Shown here piece by piece: positions 47,632-57,239 of a stretch of 64,000 bases of DNA. Position numbers and translations under genes: made by a program. Within the stretch, counting starts at the first letter, position 1. Each line of letters opens with the position of its first letter. The notes beneath the pieces were generated by a model, which saw nothing but the letters and a program-made list of their open reading frames with translations, searched no databases and was not told the origin of the DNA. This stretch comes from Burkholderia stabilis. Its GTDB lineage: Bacteria > Pseudomonadota > Gammaproteobacteria > Burkholderiales > Burkholderiaceae. The stretch covers positions 1,922,001 to 1,986,000 of the forward strand of contig NZ_CP016442.1 of NCBI RefSeq assembly GCF_001742165.1, read 5' to 3'.

Positions 47632-48648
47632 TCAGTCGCGTACGCCGCGATTCTTCAGCTGGTCGAGCAGCACGGCCGCGAGCAGGATCGCGCCGCGCAC
47701 GAGGTACTGGTAGAACGCGTCGATGTTCAGCAGGTTCATCACGTTCTCGACGGTGCCCATGATCAGCACGCCGATCACGACGCCCGAGATCGTCGCGCGG
47801 CCGCCCATCAGCGACACGCCGCCGAGCACGCACGCGGAGATCACGTTCAGCTCGAAGCCCTGCGCGGCGTTCGGCTGGCCCGACGTGATACGCGACGCGA
47901 GGATCACGCCCGCGAGCGCGGTCACCGCGCCCTGGATCAGGAAGATGTACACGCGCGTGCGTTCGACGTTGATCCCCGCGAGCCGCGACGCTTCCGGGTT
48001 GCCGCCGATCGCGAGCGTATTGCGGCCGTACACGGTCTGGTTCAGCAGCACGCCGAACGCGATGAAGCACAGCAGCGTCACCCAGATCGGCAGCGACACG
48101 CCGAACAGCGACAAGCCGCCGAGCGCGATGAAGGTATCCGACGATACGCCGACCGCCTGCCCCTTCGACACGATGAAGCCGAGCCCGCGCACGATCTCCA
48201 TCGTCGCGAGCGTCGTGATCAGCGCGTTGATGCGCAGGTACGCGATCACCGCGCCGTTCACGAAGCCGATCGCGGCGCCTGCCGCGACCGCGGCAACGAT
48301 CGCGACGAACGTGTTGTCGGTCGCGTTCAGCACCATCGCGCACAACACGCCCGAGAACGCGACGGTCGAGCCGATCGACAGGTCGAAGTCGCGCGACGCG
48401 AGACAGAACATCATCGTGCACGCGACCATGCCGATCTGCGAGATCGACAGCGCGAGGCCGAGCATGTTGTCGATCGAGAAGAAGTGATCGACCGTCAGCG
48501 ACATCGTGATGAACATCACCGCGAAGATCGCGATGAGGCTGTATTCGGTGAGATGCTGCCACCACTTCTGGCGGTCGCTCTGCTGTGGAACCAGCGCGTC
48601 GGCCGTGGGCTTCACGGCGGCGCTGGCAAGGTTTTCGTTGACTTGCAT
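47632..48648 (-). CDS. araH: L-arabinose/D-galactose ABC transporter, permease
   Basis: 338-residue membrane protein with about ten hydrophobic segments, of the ribose/arabinose-type permeases. Strongly AraH-like segments: MVACTMMFCLASRDFDLSIGS, RINALITTLATMEIVRGL, YGRNTLAIGGNPEASRLAGI, LASRITSGQPNAAQGFEL and GTVENVMNLLNIDAFYQYLVRGAI. It works with AraG and AraF to import L-arabinose and also D-galactose and D-fucose. Located 70 bp after araG. Confidence 0.95.
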   Translation of the reverse strand: MQVNENLASAAVKPTADALVPQQSDRQKWWQHLTEYSLIAIFAVMFITMSLTVDHFFSIDNMLGLALSISQIGMVACTMMFCLASRDFDLSIGSTVAFSGVLCAMVLNATDNTFVAIVAAVAAGAAIGFVNGAVIAYLRINALITTLATMEIVRGLGFIVSKGQAVGVSSDTFIALGGLSLFGVSLPIWVTLLCFIAFGVLLNQTVYGRNTLAIGGNPEASRLAGINVERTRVYIFLIQGAVTALAGVILASRITSGQPNAAQGFELNVISACVLGGVSLMGGRATISGVVIGVLIMGTVENVMNLLNIDAFYQYLVRGAILLAAVLLDQLKNRGVRD

Positions 48649-48718
48649 GATGGTGTCTCCTGCTCCTGCATCGCGCGGCCCGCGCCGCGCGTGTTCGATT
48701 CGAATGTCGTGGGTCGCG

Positions 48719-50230
48719 TCAGGCCGCCTCGACCGCGCTCGTCTGCGGCAACGCGAGGTTCAGCACCGCGTGCTCGTTCGCCTGTTCGCGCGGCAGCTCG
48801 CCCGCGATCCGGCCTTCACGCATCACGACGATGCGATCGGACACGCCGAGCACTTCCGGCAGCTCCGACGACACCATCACGATCGCGCAGCCGCGCTCCG
48901 CGAGCCGGTAGATCACGTCGTAGATCTCGTGCTTCGCGCCGACGTCGATCCCGCGCGTCGGCTCGTCGAGGATCACGACCTTCAGGTCGGGCTCCGCGAG
49001 CCAGCGCGACAGGATCGCCTTCTGCTGGTTGCCGCCCGACAGAAAACGGATCTTCTGCCGCCGGCTCGGCGTCTTGATCTTCAGCCGCTGGATGAAGCGG
49101 TCGGCCGTTTCGCTTTCGGCCTTGCGATTGATGAACAGCCCCGCGCGCAGCGAATGGCGGCGGCAGCTGATGTTGATGTTCTCCGCGACCGACGCGATCG
49201 CGATGATCCCTTCTTCCTTGCGGTCCTCCGGACACAGCACGATGCCGTGGCGGATCGCGTCGCCGGTGCGCTTCACGTCGATGCGCGCGCCGTCGAGCGT
49301 CAGCACGCCCGCGCGCCGGTGATCCGCGCCGTACACGAGCCGCATCAGTTCGCTGCGACCCGCGCCGACGAGCCCGAAGAAGCCGACGATCTCGCCCGCG
49401 CGCACCGAGAAGCTCGCCGGTTCGCGCAACGCCGGGCCGTCGACGCCTTCGGCGGAGAACCGCACGTCGCCGAGCGCGCGCGGCGCGTAATGGTAGATGT
49501 CGGAAATCTCGCGCCCGACCATCTCGGCGACGAGCCGCTCGCGCGGCACATCGGCAAGCAATCCGTGCGACGCGATCTTGCGCCCGTCGCGAAAGATCGT
49601 GCATGCGTTGCACAGCCGGTAGATCTCGTCCATCCGGTGCGAGATGTAGATCAGCGCACGCCCTTGCGCACGCAGGTCGTCGACGAGCTTGAACAGCACC
49701 TCGGTCTCGCGATGCGACAGCGAGCTCGTCGGTTCGTCGAGCGCGATCACGCGCGCATTGCGCATCAGCGCCTTGCAGATCTCGACCATCTGCCGCTGCG
49801 CGATCGACAGCCGCCCGAGCTTCGCGTCGGGATCGAGATCGACGCCCATCGCGGCGAGCCGCTCGCGCACGTAGCGCTTCGCCTCGCGCTTCCTCACCCA
49901 GCCGAACGCGTTCGGCAGGCGGCCGAGCAGCAGGTTTTCCGCGACCGTCAGGTCGGGCACGTACTGCAGCTCCTGGTGAATCACCGCGATGCCGGCCGCG
50001 ATCGACGCCGCCGCATTCGCGAACTGCACGGGCCGGCCGTCGACCAGCACGCTGCCCGCATCGGGCTGGTATTCGCCGCCGAGAATCTTCAGCAGCGTCG
50101 ACTTGCCCGCGCCGTTCTCGCCCATCAGGCCGTGCACCTCGCCCGCCTGCACGTCGAACGAAATGCCGTCGAGCGCGCGCACGCCAGGAAATACCTTGCC
50201 GATATTGTCAAAACGCAGTGCCGCTGACAC
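48719..50230 (-). CDS. araG: L-arabinose/D-galactose ABC transporter, ATP-binding protein
   Basis: 503 residues with two ABC domains. First: Walker [25 protein letters not shown] signature and Walker B region [11 protein letters not shown]. Second: degenerate Walker [26 protein letters not shown] signature and [12 protein letters not shown]. The start is taken as GTG at 50230 because GGGGAG lies 5 bp upstream and the product then matches the usual AraG N-terminus; an ATG at 50275 would add 15 residues. The paired domains power AraH. Confidence 0.93.
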   Translation of the reverse strand: MSAALRFDNIGKVFPGVRALDGISFDVQAGEVHGLMGENGAGKSTLLKILGGEYQPDAGSVLVDGRPVQFANAAASIAAGIAVIHQELQYVPDLTVAENLLLGRLPNAFGWVRKREAKRYVRERLAAMGVDLDPDAKLGRLSIAQRQMVEICKALMRNARVIALDEPTSSLSHRETEVLFKLVDDLRAQGRALIYISHRMDEIYRLCNACTIFRDGRKIASHGLLADVPRERLVAEMVGREISDIYHYAPRALGDVRFSAEGVDGPALREPASFSVRAGEIVGFFGLVGAGRSELMRLVYGADHRRAGVLTLDGARIDVKRTGDAIRHGIVLCPEDRKEEGIIAIASVAENINISCRRHSLRAGLFINRKAESETADRFIQRLKIKTPSRRQKIRFLSGGNQQKAILSRWLAEPDLKVVILDEPTRGIDVGAKHEIYDVIYRLAERGCAIVMVSSELPEVLGVSDRIVVMREGRIAGELPREQANEHAVLNLALPQTSAVEAA

Positions 50231-50298
50231 GTCGTCTCCCCACTTCCGGAATCGATCGACCGCCGGCCGCCGCATCGCCGCGGCAGCCGGCGGGCCGC

Positions 50299-51294
50299 TT
50301 ACTTCGATGCGAGCCCCATCTCGTCGCGCACCTTCGCCACGTTATCGCGCGTCGCGAGCATGCCCGTCGTCAGCGTGAGCGGCGGCGGCGCCTTGCCCTG
50401 GGTGATCCACGTGTACATCAGGTCCGAGGTTTCCTCGCCGTGGCGCTTCGGGCTGATGATCACGGTGCCGTAGAAGCCCGTCGGCTGCGGCTTCTTGAAT
50501 TCGTTGAGTGCCGAGTCGGAACCGCCGATGCCGATGCCGATCATGTTGTCCGCCTTGAAGCCGCGCCCTTCGGCCGCGCGCACCGCGCCGAGCACGGCCT
50601 CGTCGTTCAGGCCGTACGCGACCCAGTGCTTGAACTGCGGGTTCTTCGTCAGCGCGATGTTGGCCGCGTTGAATGCGTTCTCGGTGTCGGTCTTCGCCTG
50701 CGGCGCCGCGATCACGTTCGCCTTCGGGAAGCCGGCGGCCACCAGCGCGTCGGTCGCGCCGCTGGTGCGGTCGTGCGCGGTCGGCAGCTGCTCGTAGGTG
50801 ATGTCGATCGCACCGACGTCCTTCATGTTCCAGCCGCGTTTCTTGATCTCGGCCGCGATGCCGTCGCCGACCTGCTTGCCGATGTTGTACGCGGAAATCC
50901 CCATGTGCGGCACCGACTCGAGCGGCTTGCCCGCGCCGTCGACGAGGCGGTCGTCGACCGTCATCATCTTCAGGTTGTGCGACTTCGCCTTCGCGACGAT
51001 GCCCGGCCCGAGCTTCACGTCGGGCGTGCAGATGATGAAGCCCTGCACTTTCTGCGCGGACAGGTTGTCGATCGCGCTCATCACCTTCTCGCCCGACGGC
51101 GCACCGATCTTCACGAGCGTGAAGCCCTTGTCCTTCGCCGCCATCTCGGCGAATTTCCACTCGTCCTGGAACCACGGCTCTTCCGGCTGTTTCACCAGGA
51201 AGCCGATCTTGACCGGGTCGGCCGCGTGCGCAACCGGGCTGCCCATCACCACCGCGGCTGCCGCGGCCAGCGTTACGAACGTTCTGCGTTTCAT
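50299..51294 (-). CDS. araF: L-arabinose-binding periplasmic protein
   Basis: 331 residues: signal peptide ending at AHA (24), then a mature protein that aligns with AraF throughout: [51 protein letters not shown] and [15 protein letters not shown]. AraF binds L-arabinose, and D-galactose and D-fucose as well. Lies 68 bp before araG. Placed behind a galactose-type catabolic set rather than an ara catabolic set. Confidence 0.95.
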   Translation of the reverse strand: MKRRTFVTLAAAAAVVMGSPVAHAADPVKIGFLVKQPEEPWFQDEWKFAEMAAKDKGFTLVKIGAPSGEKVMSAIDNLSAQKVQGFIICTPDVKLGPGIVAKAKSHNLKMMTVDDRLVDGAGKPLESVPHMGISAYNIGKQVGDGIAAEIKKRGWNMKDVGAIDITYEQLPTAHDRTSGATDALVAAGFPKANVIAAPQAKTDTENAFNAANIALTKNPQFKHWVAYGLNDEAVLGAVRAAEGRGFKADNMIGIGIGGSDSALNEFKKPQPTGFYGTVIISPKRHGEETSDLMYTWITQGKAPPPLTLTTGMLATRDNVAKVRDEMGLASK

Positions 51295-51396
51295 CTCCAG
51301 TGTCTCCTTGTCTTCATCGAACAGGATGCAGCCGCTTGTTGGTTTCGACGCAGCGTGCGCGCGGCCGTCGCACGTGCGGTCTTTCGAATCGTTGCG

Positions 51397-52179
51397 TCAG
51401 TCGTGGTACAGCGCCGCGCGCCCGCCGTCGACGGTGATGCACGCGGCATTGATGAACGGCGCCTCGTCGGATGCGAGGAACACGGCCGTCATCGCGACTT
51501 CCTCCGGCCGGCCGATCCGCTTCATCGGCTGCAGCGCGAGCGTCTCGGCGCGCGCCGCGGCCGGATCGGCCTGCGCATCCCACCAGTCGCGCGTGAGTTG
51601 CGTCTCGATGTAGCCCGGCGCGATTGCGTTCACGCGCACGTTGCGCGCCGCGTATTCGATGCCGAGCGCGCGCGTGAGGCCAAGCACGCCGTGCTTCGCG
51701 ACCGGGTACGGGAAGCAGCCCGGGATGATCCGGAATGCGTGGGTCGACGCGATGTTGACGATGCTGCCGCGACCGCGCTCGACCATCCCGGGCAGCGCCG
51801 CGCGGCAGCCGTGCCACACGCCGTCGAGATCGACCGCGAAGCAGCGGCGCCAGTCGTCGTCGGTCATCGTCAGCGGATCGGCGAACACGTTGATGCCCGC
51901 GTTGTTCACCAGCACGTCGAGCGGGCCGAACGCCGCCTCGGTCTGCGCGTGCGCGTCGCGCACGGATTCCTGCCGCGCGACGTCCGCATGCAGCGGCAGC
52001 ACGCGTGCGCCGTCGATGTCGTGCGCAATCGCGGCAGCCGTGAACTGCGCCTGCGGGAAGTCGAGATCGACGAGCGCGACGGCCGCGCCCTCGCGAGCGA
52101 ACGCGCGGGCGATCGCGGCGCCGATGCCGCGGCCCGCGCCCGTCATCATCGTGACCTTGCCCGCGAGGCGGCCCATCAT
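51397..52179 (-). CDS. SDR sugar dehydrogenase, galactose 1-dehydrogenase-like (second)
   Basis: 260-residue short-chain dehydrogenase: TGAGRGIG (13-20), NNAGIN, catalytic region NIASTHAFRIIPGCFPYPVAKHG (Ser, Tyr, Lys), and a C-terminal CITVDGGRAALYHD. By context it oxidises D-galactose (or L-arabinose) to the 1,4-lactone. The start codon overlaps the stop of dgoA (ATGATG; dgoA stop 52176-52178), so translation is probably coupled. It lies 102 bp before araF. Confidence 0.82.
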   Translation of the reverse strand: MMGRLAGKVTMMTGAGRGIGAAIARAFAREGAAVALVDLDFPQAQFTAAAIAHDIDGARVLPLHADVARQESVRDAHAQTEAAFGPLDVLVNNAGINVFADPLTMTDDDWRRCFAVDLDGVWHGCRAALPGMVERGRGSIVNIASTHAFRIIPGCFPYPVAKHGVLGLTRALGIEYAARNVRVNAIAPGYIETQLTRDWWDAQADPAAARAETLALQPMKRIGRPEEVAMTAVFLASDEAPFINAACITVDGGRAALYHD

Positions 52180-52853
52180 GCGGTTCCGTCGCGCGCGACG
52201 CGCAAGCCGGCCTGGAACGCGCGCGCGTTCGCCGCGGTCGCTTCGGCCGGCTGGCCGGGACGGTACAGCGCCGAGCCGAGCCCGAAGCCGTTCGCGCCGG
52301 CCGCGAGGAACGGCTGCATGTTGTCGGGCGAGATACCGCCGACCGGGATCAGCGGCACCGCGCGGTCGATCACCGCGCGCCACGCCTTCACGACGGGCAC
52401 GCCGAGCTGCTCGGCCGGGAACATCTTCAGCACGTCGGCGCCGTTCGTGAGCGCCGCGAACGCTTCGGTGGGCGTCGCGACGCCCGGCGCGCTCGCGAGG
52501 CCGCGCTCGCGCGCACGGCGGATCACGGCCGCGTCGCTGTGCGGCATCACGATCAGCGCGCCGCCCGCATCCTGCACGCGATCGACATACTCGGCGCGCA
52601 GCACGGTGCCCGCGCCGACGATCGCGTCGTCCGGCAGCACGCGCCGCAGCGCTGCGATGCTGCCGAACGGGTCCGGCGAGTTGAGCGGCACCTCCATGAT
52701 CCGGAAGCCGGCTTCGTAAAGCGCGTGGCCGTGGTCGGCCGCTTCGGCGGGCGTGATCCCGCGCAGGATCGCGATCAGCGGGCACGCGTCGAACGCGCGC
52801 ATCAGTACGGCGTGGGGCGCGTACGGCGCGGGCAACGTAAGGTCGGACGGCAT
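52176..52853 (-). CDS. dgoA: 2-dehydro-3-deoxy-6-phosphogalactonate aldolase
   Basis: 225-residue class I aldolase of the KDPG/KHG family. The Schiff-base lysine is Lys143 in VLKMFPAEQLG; other family blocks are LIAILRGITPAEA, GFRIMEVPLNSPDP, VGAGTVLR and LIPVGGISPDNM. It cleaves KDPGal to pyruvate and glyceraldehyde-3-phosphate. The ATG at 52853 follows AGAGGA; another in-frame ATG at 52880 would overlap dgoK. The frame is intact, in contrast with eda at 4.9-5.6 kb. Confidence 0.93.
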   Translation of the reverse strand: MPSDLTLPAPYAPHAVLMRAFDACPLIAILRGITPAEAADHGHALYEAGFRIMEVPLNSPDPFGSIAALRRVLPDDAIVGAGTVLRAEYVDRVQDAGGALIVMPHSDAAVIRRARERGLASAPGVATPTEAFAALTNGADVLKMFPAEQLGVPVVKAWRAVIDRAVPLIPVGGISPDNMQPFLAAGANGFGLGSALYRPGQPAEATAANARAFQAGLRVARDGTA

Positions 52854-52876
52854 GACTGGATTCCTCTGCAATCGGT

Positions 52877-53902
52877 TCATTGGTCGGCGAAGGCGCGCTC
52901 GCCATCCGCGCGCACGAGCCCGGCGCGCGATGCGATCCGCCACAGGCCGCGCTCGGTCGCATGCGCGACGACCTGCGCATGCGCATGGCCGAATACATCG
53001 AGCGCATCGACGTAGCGCGCGCACAGGCTGTCGTCGCCGATCAGCCGCAGCGGCTGGTCCGCGAGCGCGATGCCGCGCTCCGCGAGCATCGCGTCGAGCG
53101 CATTGAGTTCATGGCCGATCAGCAGGCCGGACAAATAATCGCCCTGCGCATCGGGCGCGAGCCGGTCGGTCAGCCCGAGCGTGCGCGTGCTGAAGATCGT
53201 CGCGAGCAGCCCGGTGCGCTGCGCACCGCGCGCGACCGATACGCCGCGCACGAACGCTTCATGGTCAGGCGACGCGCCTGCGCGCATCGTGCGGCCGAGG
53301 ATCGTGTGGTCGCGCAGCACCGCGAACAGCTCGCCCGTCATGAAGGTCTGGAAGCGCTCGATCAGCCCGTCCTTCACCCATGCCCATTTAGCGTGGGTGC
53401 CCGGCAGTCCGATCAGTACGCCTGAACGATCTGCGCCAAGCATGGGATCGCTCGCGAGTGCGCCGAATATCTGCGTTTCTTCGCCGCGCATCACGTCCGG
53501 CAATTCGCCGGTCGCGATCACGCCCGGCACGATCGAGACCGTCGCGCCGCGCGACGTCGTCACCGTGATGAGGCCCGCGACGAGCGCATCGGCGCCGGCC
53601 GGCACCGCGACGTACGGCGCCTCGCGCCAGCCCTGCGCGCTGCCGACCATCCCGGCGGCGAGCACCGGCAGGCCGGGCGTCCGGTCGAGCCAGTCGCCGC
53701 ACGCTTCCTCGAACACCGCGTCGAACGCGTGCGCGCCGCCGCCCGGCACATGCATGACGCCCGCCGCGCGGCTGCGCGTGTCGATCAGCGCGCCGTGCGC
53801 GTCGTAGAGATAGGCGCGCAGCGACGTCGTGCCCCAGTCGAGCGCGATCAGCGACGGGGCGGCGGAGCTGGCTTCCGGAACGGTCCGGGTCGAAATCGTC
53901 AT
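52877..53902 (-). CDS. dgoK: 2-dehydro-3-deoxygalactonokinase
   Basis: 341 residues of the DgoK family (PF05035). Conserved: LIALDWGTTSLRAYLYD near residue 17-33 (phosphate-binding), GVMHVPGGG, GMVGSAQGWREAPYVAVPAG, RGEETQIFGAL, and LPGTHAKWAWVKDGLIERFQTFMTGELFAVL. It phosphorylates KDGal to KDPGal. Its start overlaps the iclR stop (ATGA at 53899-53902), and dgoA follows 23 bp after. Confidence 0.94.
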   Translation of the reverse strand: MTISTRTVPEASSAAPSLIALDWGTTSLRAYLYDAHGALIDTRSRAAGVMHVPGGGAHAFDAVFEEACGDWLDRTPGLPVLAAGMVGSAQGWREAPYVAVPAGADALVAGLITVTTSRGATVSIVPGVIATGELPDVMRGEETQIFGALASDPMLGADRSGVLIGLPGTHAKWAWVKDGLIERFQTFMTGELFAVLRDHTILGRTMRAGASPDHEAFVRGVSVARGAQRTGLLATIFSTRTLGLTDRLAPDAQGDYLSGLLIGHELNALDAMLAERGIALADQPLRLIGDDSLCARYVDALDVFGHAHAQVVAHATERGLWRIASRAGLVRADGERAFADQ

Positions 53903-54798
53903 CGTTTGATCCTGCGGGTACCCTGCGGCGGGCTCCAGCCCAGTTCCGCGGAAATGGCTCGCGCTTCGCGCTGCACGAGCGGTATCAGTTCGTCCATCCG
54001 GTCGTGCGGCATGTACGGAATCGTGCTCGCGACCGACACCGCCGCGACGACCGCGCCCGACGCGTCGCGGATCGGCGCGGCCACGCAGCGGATCGACGCC
54101 TCGTTCTCCTCGAGGTCGAACGTATAGCCGCCGGCCGCGTAATGGGCCATGCGCTGCAGAAACGCGCTCGTCTCGGGCCGGTTGTCGGGCTTGAAGTTGA
54201 CGCCGGCCAGCGCGCGCCGCGCCGCCTCGAACAGCGAGCGCCACAGGTCGGGATCGAGGTCGAGCATCATCGCCTTGCCGATGCCCGTCGATGCGAGCGG
54301 CATCCGGTGGCCGACGCGCGAGCGCATCTCGAGGCCGCGCGTGCCGGGAATCTTGTCGATGTACAGCACATCGTCGCCGTCGCGCACGCCGAGATGGATC
54401 GTGTCGAGCGTCGCTTCGGCAAGCGCTTCGAGGTGCGGGCGCGCCACTGCGGTGAGCGGCATCTGTTCGAGCGCGATCGTGCCGAGCTCGATCAGCTTCG
54501 GGCCGAGCAGGTAGCCGCCCTGCACCTGGCGCAGGTAGCGCGCCTGCACGAGGCTGCTGACGAGCCGGTGCGTCGTGCTGCGCGTCGTGCCGAGCGCCGC
54601 GCCGATCGCGCGCATGTCGCGTGCGCCGTTCGCGATCGCTTCGAGGATCGCGAGGCCGCGCAGCAGCGTCTGCGTGCCGGCCTGCTGCGCGGCGAGATCG
54701 AGCGGCATGCTGGTCGCGCCGATGCTGTCGGTCAGCGACACATCGGCCGGCGTCGCGCGCCGGGCGTCGAGGGCAAGGGATACGGGCATCTTGGTCAT
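53899..54798 (-). CDS. IclR-family regulator of the galactose operon
   Basis: 299 residues. About 40 residues of variable N-terminus precede a winged HTH (about 42-100; LLRGLAILEAIANGARDMRAIG, then TTRSTTHRLVSSLVQAR), followed by the IclR effector domain with GKAMMLDLDPD and AVAVSVAS-like motifs. It is the first gene of the nine-gene operon and overlaps dgoK, so it is co-transcribed with its targets. Likely senses a galactonate or KDGal intermediate, inferred from position. Confidence 0.88.
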   Translation of the reverse strand: MTKMPVSLALDARRATPADVSLTDSIGATSMPLDLAAQQAGTQTLLRGLAILEAIANGARDMRAIGAALGTTRSTTHRLVSSLVQARYLRQVQGGYLLGPKLIELGTIALEQMPLTAVARPHLEALAEATLDTIHLGVRDGDDVLYIDKIPGTRGLEMRSRVGHRMPLASTGIGKAMMLDLDPDLWRSLFEAARRALAGVNFKPDNRPETSAFLQRMAHYAAGGYTFDLEENEASIRCVAAPIRDASGAVVAAVSVASTIPYMPHDRMDELIPLVQREARAISAELGWSPPQGTRRIKR

Positions 54799-55152
54799 GG
54801 GGCGGGCTTCTTCAACGGAATCGGTGAAGCCGCGCGCAGCGCGGCGCCGGAACTGTGTCCGGCGTCGCGGCGACGCGGCGGTCGATGCACCGAGGAAAGC
54901 GCCCGGCGAAACTCATGGAATGTGTCTCCGTGTGCGTCGGGCGCCGCGCGATGCGTGGGTCCGAAGCTGTCGATGTGCTTCGGATTGTAGGAGCGCACGC
55001 ACTCGCCTCCAATATTTGAATGCGTTGCCCAGATAATGAGAATTCAGGCGAAATCCGCCGCATACGCGACGCAGCGGCGGCGCCATGCACAAGGGGGCGG
55101 AACCCGCCGATCAGCAGGTTCCGCCCCCGTTTGTCCACGCACGCCTCGCTGC
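54799..55152. other. 354-bp intergenic region: operon promoter region and terminator
   Basis: Upstream of iclR, the part near 55008-55055 is AT-rich (AATATTTGAA, AGATAATGAG) and should hold the operon promoter, but I found no convincing -35/-10 pair. The stretch 54800-54960 has only GC-rich sequence. The hairpin at 55093-55128 is listed separately. Confidence 0.5.
55093..55128 (-). terminator. Terminator of the EF-hand gene
   Basis: GGGGGCGGAACC (55093-55104) pairs with GGTTCCGCCCCC (55117-55128), a 12-bp stem, about 25 bp after the EF-hand stop codon on the minus strand. U-run weak (CTTGT), so it may act as a stabilising 3' hairpin. Confidence 0.6.
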
Positions 55153-55551
55153 TTACTGTTGGCTCGTGCTTCGCGCCTGCATGTAGCGCTGCACGTCGCC
55201 GAACGACACGCGGCCGTTGCCGGTCGAGTCGATCTGCCGGAAGTTGTTCGCGACGTAGCCGAGGCCGGCCGCGCGCGCCTGCGCCTCGGTGATCGAACCC
55301 GTGTTCTGCGTATCGGCCGCGCTGAACTGCCGCGCGAGCTTGCGCACCACCTGCGCGTGCAGCGCGGCGCCGGTCGTCTGCGTGCCGGCCGTCGGCTTGC
55401 GCGCGGCCGGCGGCACATACGGATCGCCGAGCTGCGCCTGGCGCGCGCGCACCGGCGCGGCGGCGTCGCTCGCCTGTGCAAACGCGGATACGGATGCTGC
55501 CATGCCTGCGCATGCGAGCGCCGCGGCAACGACGATGAAACGATTCTTCAT
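55153..55551 (-). CDS. Secreted EF-hand domain protein
   Basis: 132 residues with a signal peptide (cleavage near AFA, about 25). Two EF-hand-like loops follow: DTQNTGSITEAQA (from Asp80) and DSTGNGRVSFGDV (from Asp108), separated by helices. Both loops carry Asp, Asn/Thr and Gly in the calcium-ligating pattern, though the first is imperfect. The linker before the domain is Pro/Ala rich. Calcium binding is likely; the biological role is unknown. Located 77 bp downstream of the S10 peptidase gene, with which it may be co-transcribed. Confidence 0.8.
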   Translation of the reverse strand: MKNRFIVVAAALACAGMAASVSAFAQASDAAAPVRARQAQLGDPYVPPAARKPTAGTQTTGAALHAQVVRKLARQFSAADTQNTGSITEAQARAAGLGYVANNFRQIDSTGNGRVSFGDVQRYMQARSTSQQ

Positions 55552-55628
55552 ATCAGGCTCCAGTCTGGAATGAGGTCGTCGACGGCCGGCGCGGCGCCGC
55601 CCGGGGCGCCCGTCGCCGGCCCGGCGCA

Positions 55629-57239
55629 TCAATGCGCGACCGCGTTGTAGAAGGTCACGAGGTCGGCTTTCTCCTGCGGACGCGACGTATCGTCGAGATA
55701 GACCATGTGTCCGCCCTGGTAGTCCTTGATCGTCAGGTTCGGTTGCGTCCCGAGCCGCGCGAGGTCGAGCTCGGTCTGGTAGAACGGCGTCGCGATGTCG
55801 TGATACCCGTTCAGCGACAGCACCTTCAGCGACGGATTCAGCGTCAACGCCGCGGCAAGATCGGGGATCGTGTCGGGCATCGCGAGGCCGTCGTGCGTCC
55901 AGTCCCACGTGTTGATCGCATTGCTGCTCAACGAATACGCCGACTGCGCGGTGTACTTCAGCTCGTTGGGCAGATAGCGGCCGATCGTGTCGGTGAACGG
56001 CTGCGTGATGTACGTGCTCGACGGATCGCCGCCCGAGGCGAGCGGGCTCGATACCGGCACGTTCACGCGCGCGTCGTAGCGGCCGATCAGCGTGCCCGGC
56101 ACCAACGACAACTGGAAGCTGTTGTCGAAGAAGGTCGGGATCACGTTGAAGTTCGCATTCCACAGCGACGCTTTCACGCCGGTCGAATTCGCCATCGTCG
56201 TGACGAGATTCGGCGGCGGCGGCGTATGGCTCGCCAGGTACGCGTTCACGGCAGGCGCGTAGCTGCCGGCCGTCAGCAGGCGCATCTGGTCAGCATACTG
56301 CGGCAGGTTCGACGGGTTCGGGTTGTCGAGCTGGTAGTACGCGCCGACGGTGCCGTACGACGGCACGAAGCCCGCGCAGCTCACCGGGCTCGACCCGTTG
56401 TTCGAGTTGCCGACATAGTCGCTCGCCATGTCGCAGTTCGCGTTGTAGTTCAGGATCGACGACTGCAGCACGATGCCCGCCAGCTTCACGCCGGCCGTCT
56501 CGAGCAGGTTCGCGAGCACGTCGGTACGCGGCGTGCCGTACGACTCGCCGAACAGGTATTTCGGCGAATCGTTGCGCTGGTTCACGGTCAGATAGCGGAC
56601 CACGAAATCGCGGAACGCGCCGCCGTCCTGGTCGACGCCCCAGAACGACTGGTTCGTGTTCGGCGCAACCGCTTCGGAGAAGCCGGTGCCGATCGCATCG
56701 ACGAACACGAGGTCGGTCGTGTCGAGCAGGCTCTCCTGGTTGTCGACGAACGGGAAGTTCGACGTGTTCGCGTTCGGGTCGCCCGTCTGGATCCGCCTCG
56801 GGCCGAACGAGCCGAGGTGCAGCCACACCGATGCCGAGCCGGGGCCGCCGTTGTACAGGAACGTGACAGGACGCTTGGCGGCGGGCTGGTTGTCGGCCGT
56901 GTAGGCGACGTAGAAGAACGATGCTTCGGGCGCGCCGGTTTGCGGATTGCGCGCGACGAGGTGGCCGGCCGTGGCCGTGTAGCGGATCGTCTTGCCGTTC
57001 AGCGTGATCTGGTGATGCGTGACGGCGGCCTTTTCGACCGCGGCGGACGCGTCGAGCGACGCGGTCGCGCTCGACGAATAACTGTTGGGATCGTTGTACG
57101 CCCTGTCCACCTGGCTGGCGGGATCGGCTGAGTTGTCGGCGCTTGTGGCGGCGGACGATGTCACGTCGTCGTTGCAGGCCGTCAGAATCAGCGAAGAGAA
57201 CACAACCCCCAACAACAGCTTCGCTTTGCTCGCTGGCAT
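55629..57239 (-). CDS. S10-family serine carboxypeptidase lipoprotein
   Basis: 536 residues with lipobox LTAC (Cys22), so anchored to a membrane facing the periplasm or outside. S10 features: YNGGPGSASVWLHLGSFGP (oxyanion block, about 129-147), catalytic Ser233 in GESYGTPR, Asp in LNGYHDIATPF and His511 in GGHMVYLD. The family removes C-terminal residues from peptides and includes bacterial homologues of Xaa-carboxypeptidases. Length and motifs are full; substrate specificity unknown. Its upstream region holds an AT-rich stretch and a palindrome. Confidence 0.88.
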   Translation of the reverse strand: MPASKAKLLLGVVFSSLILTACNDDVTSSAATSADNSADPASQVDRAYNDPNSYSSSATASLDASAAVEKAAVTHHQITLNGKTIRYTATAGHLVARNPQTGAPEASFFYVAYTADNQPAAKRPVTFLYNGGPGSASVWLHLGSFGPRRIQTGDPNANTSNFPFVDNQESLLDTTDLVFVDAIGTGFSEAVAPNTNQSFWGVDQDGGAFRDFVVRYLTVNQRNDSPKYLFGESYGTPRTDVLANLLETAGVKLAGIVLQSSILNYNANCDMASDYVGNSNNGSSPVSCAGFVPSYGTVGAYYQLDNPNPSNLPQYADQMRLLTAGSYAPAVNAYLASHTPPPPNLVTTMANSTGVKASLWNANFNVIPTFFDNSFQLSLVPGTLIGRYDARVNVPVSSPLASGGDPSSTYITQPFTDTIGRYLPNELKYTAQSAYSLSSNAINTWDWTHDGLAMPDTIPDLAAALTLNPSLKVLSLNGYHDIATPFYQTELDLARLGTQPNLTIKDYQGGHMVYLDDTSRPQEKADLVTFYNAVAH

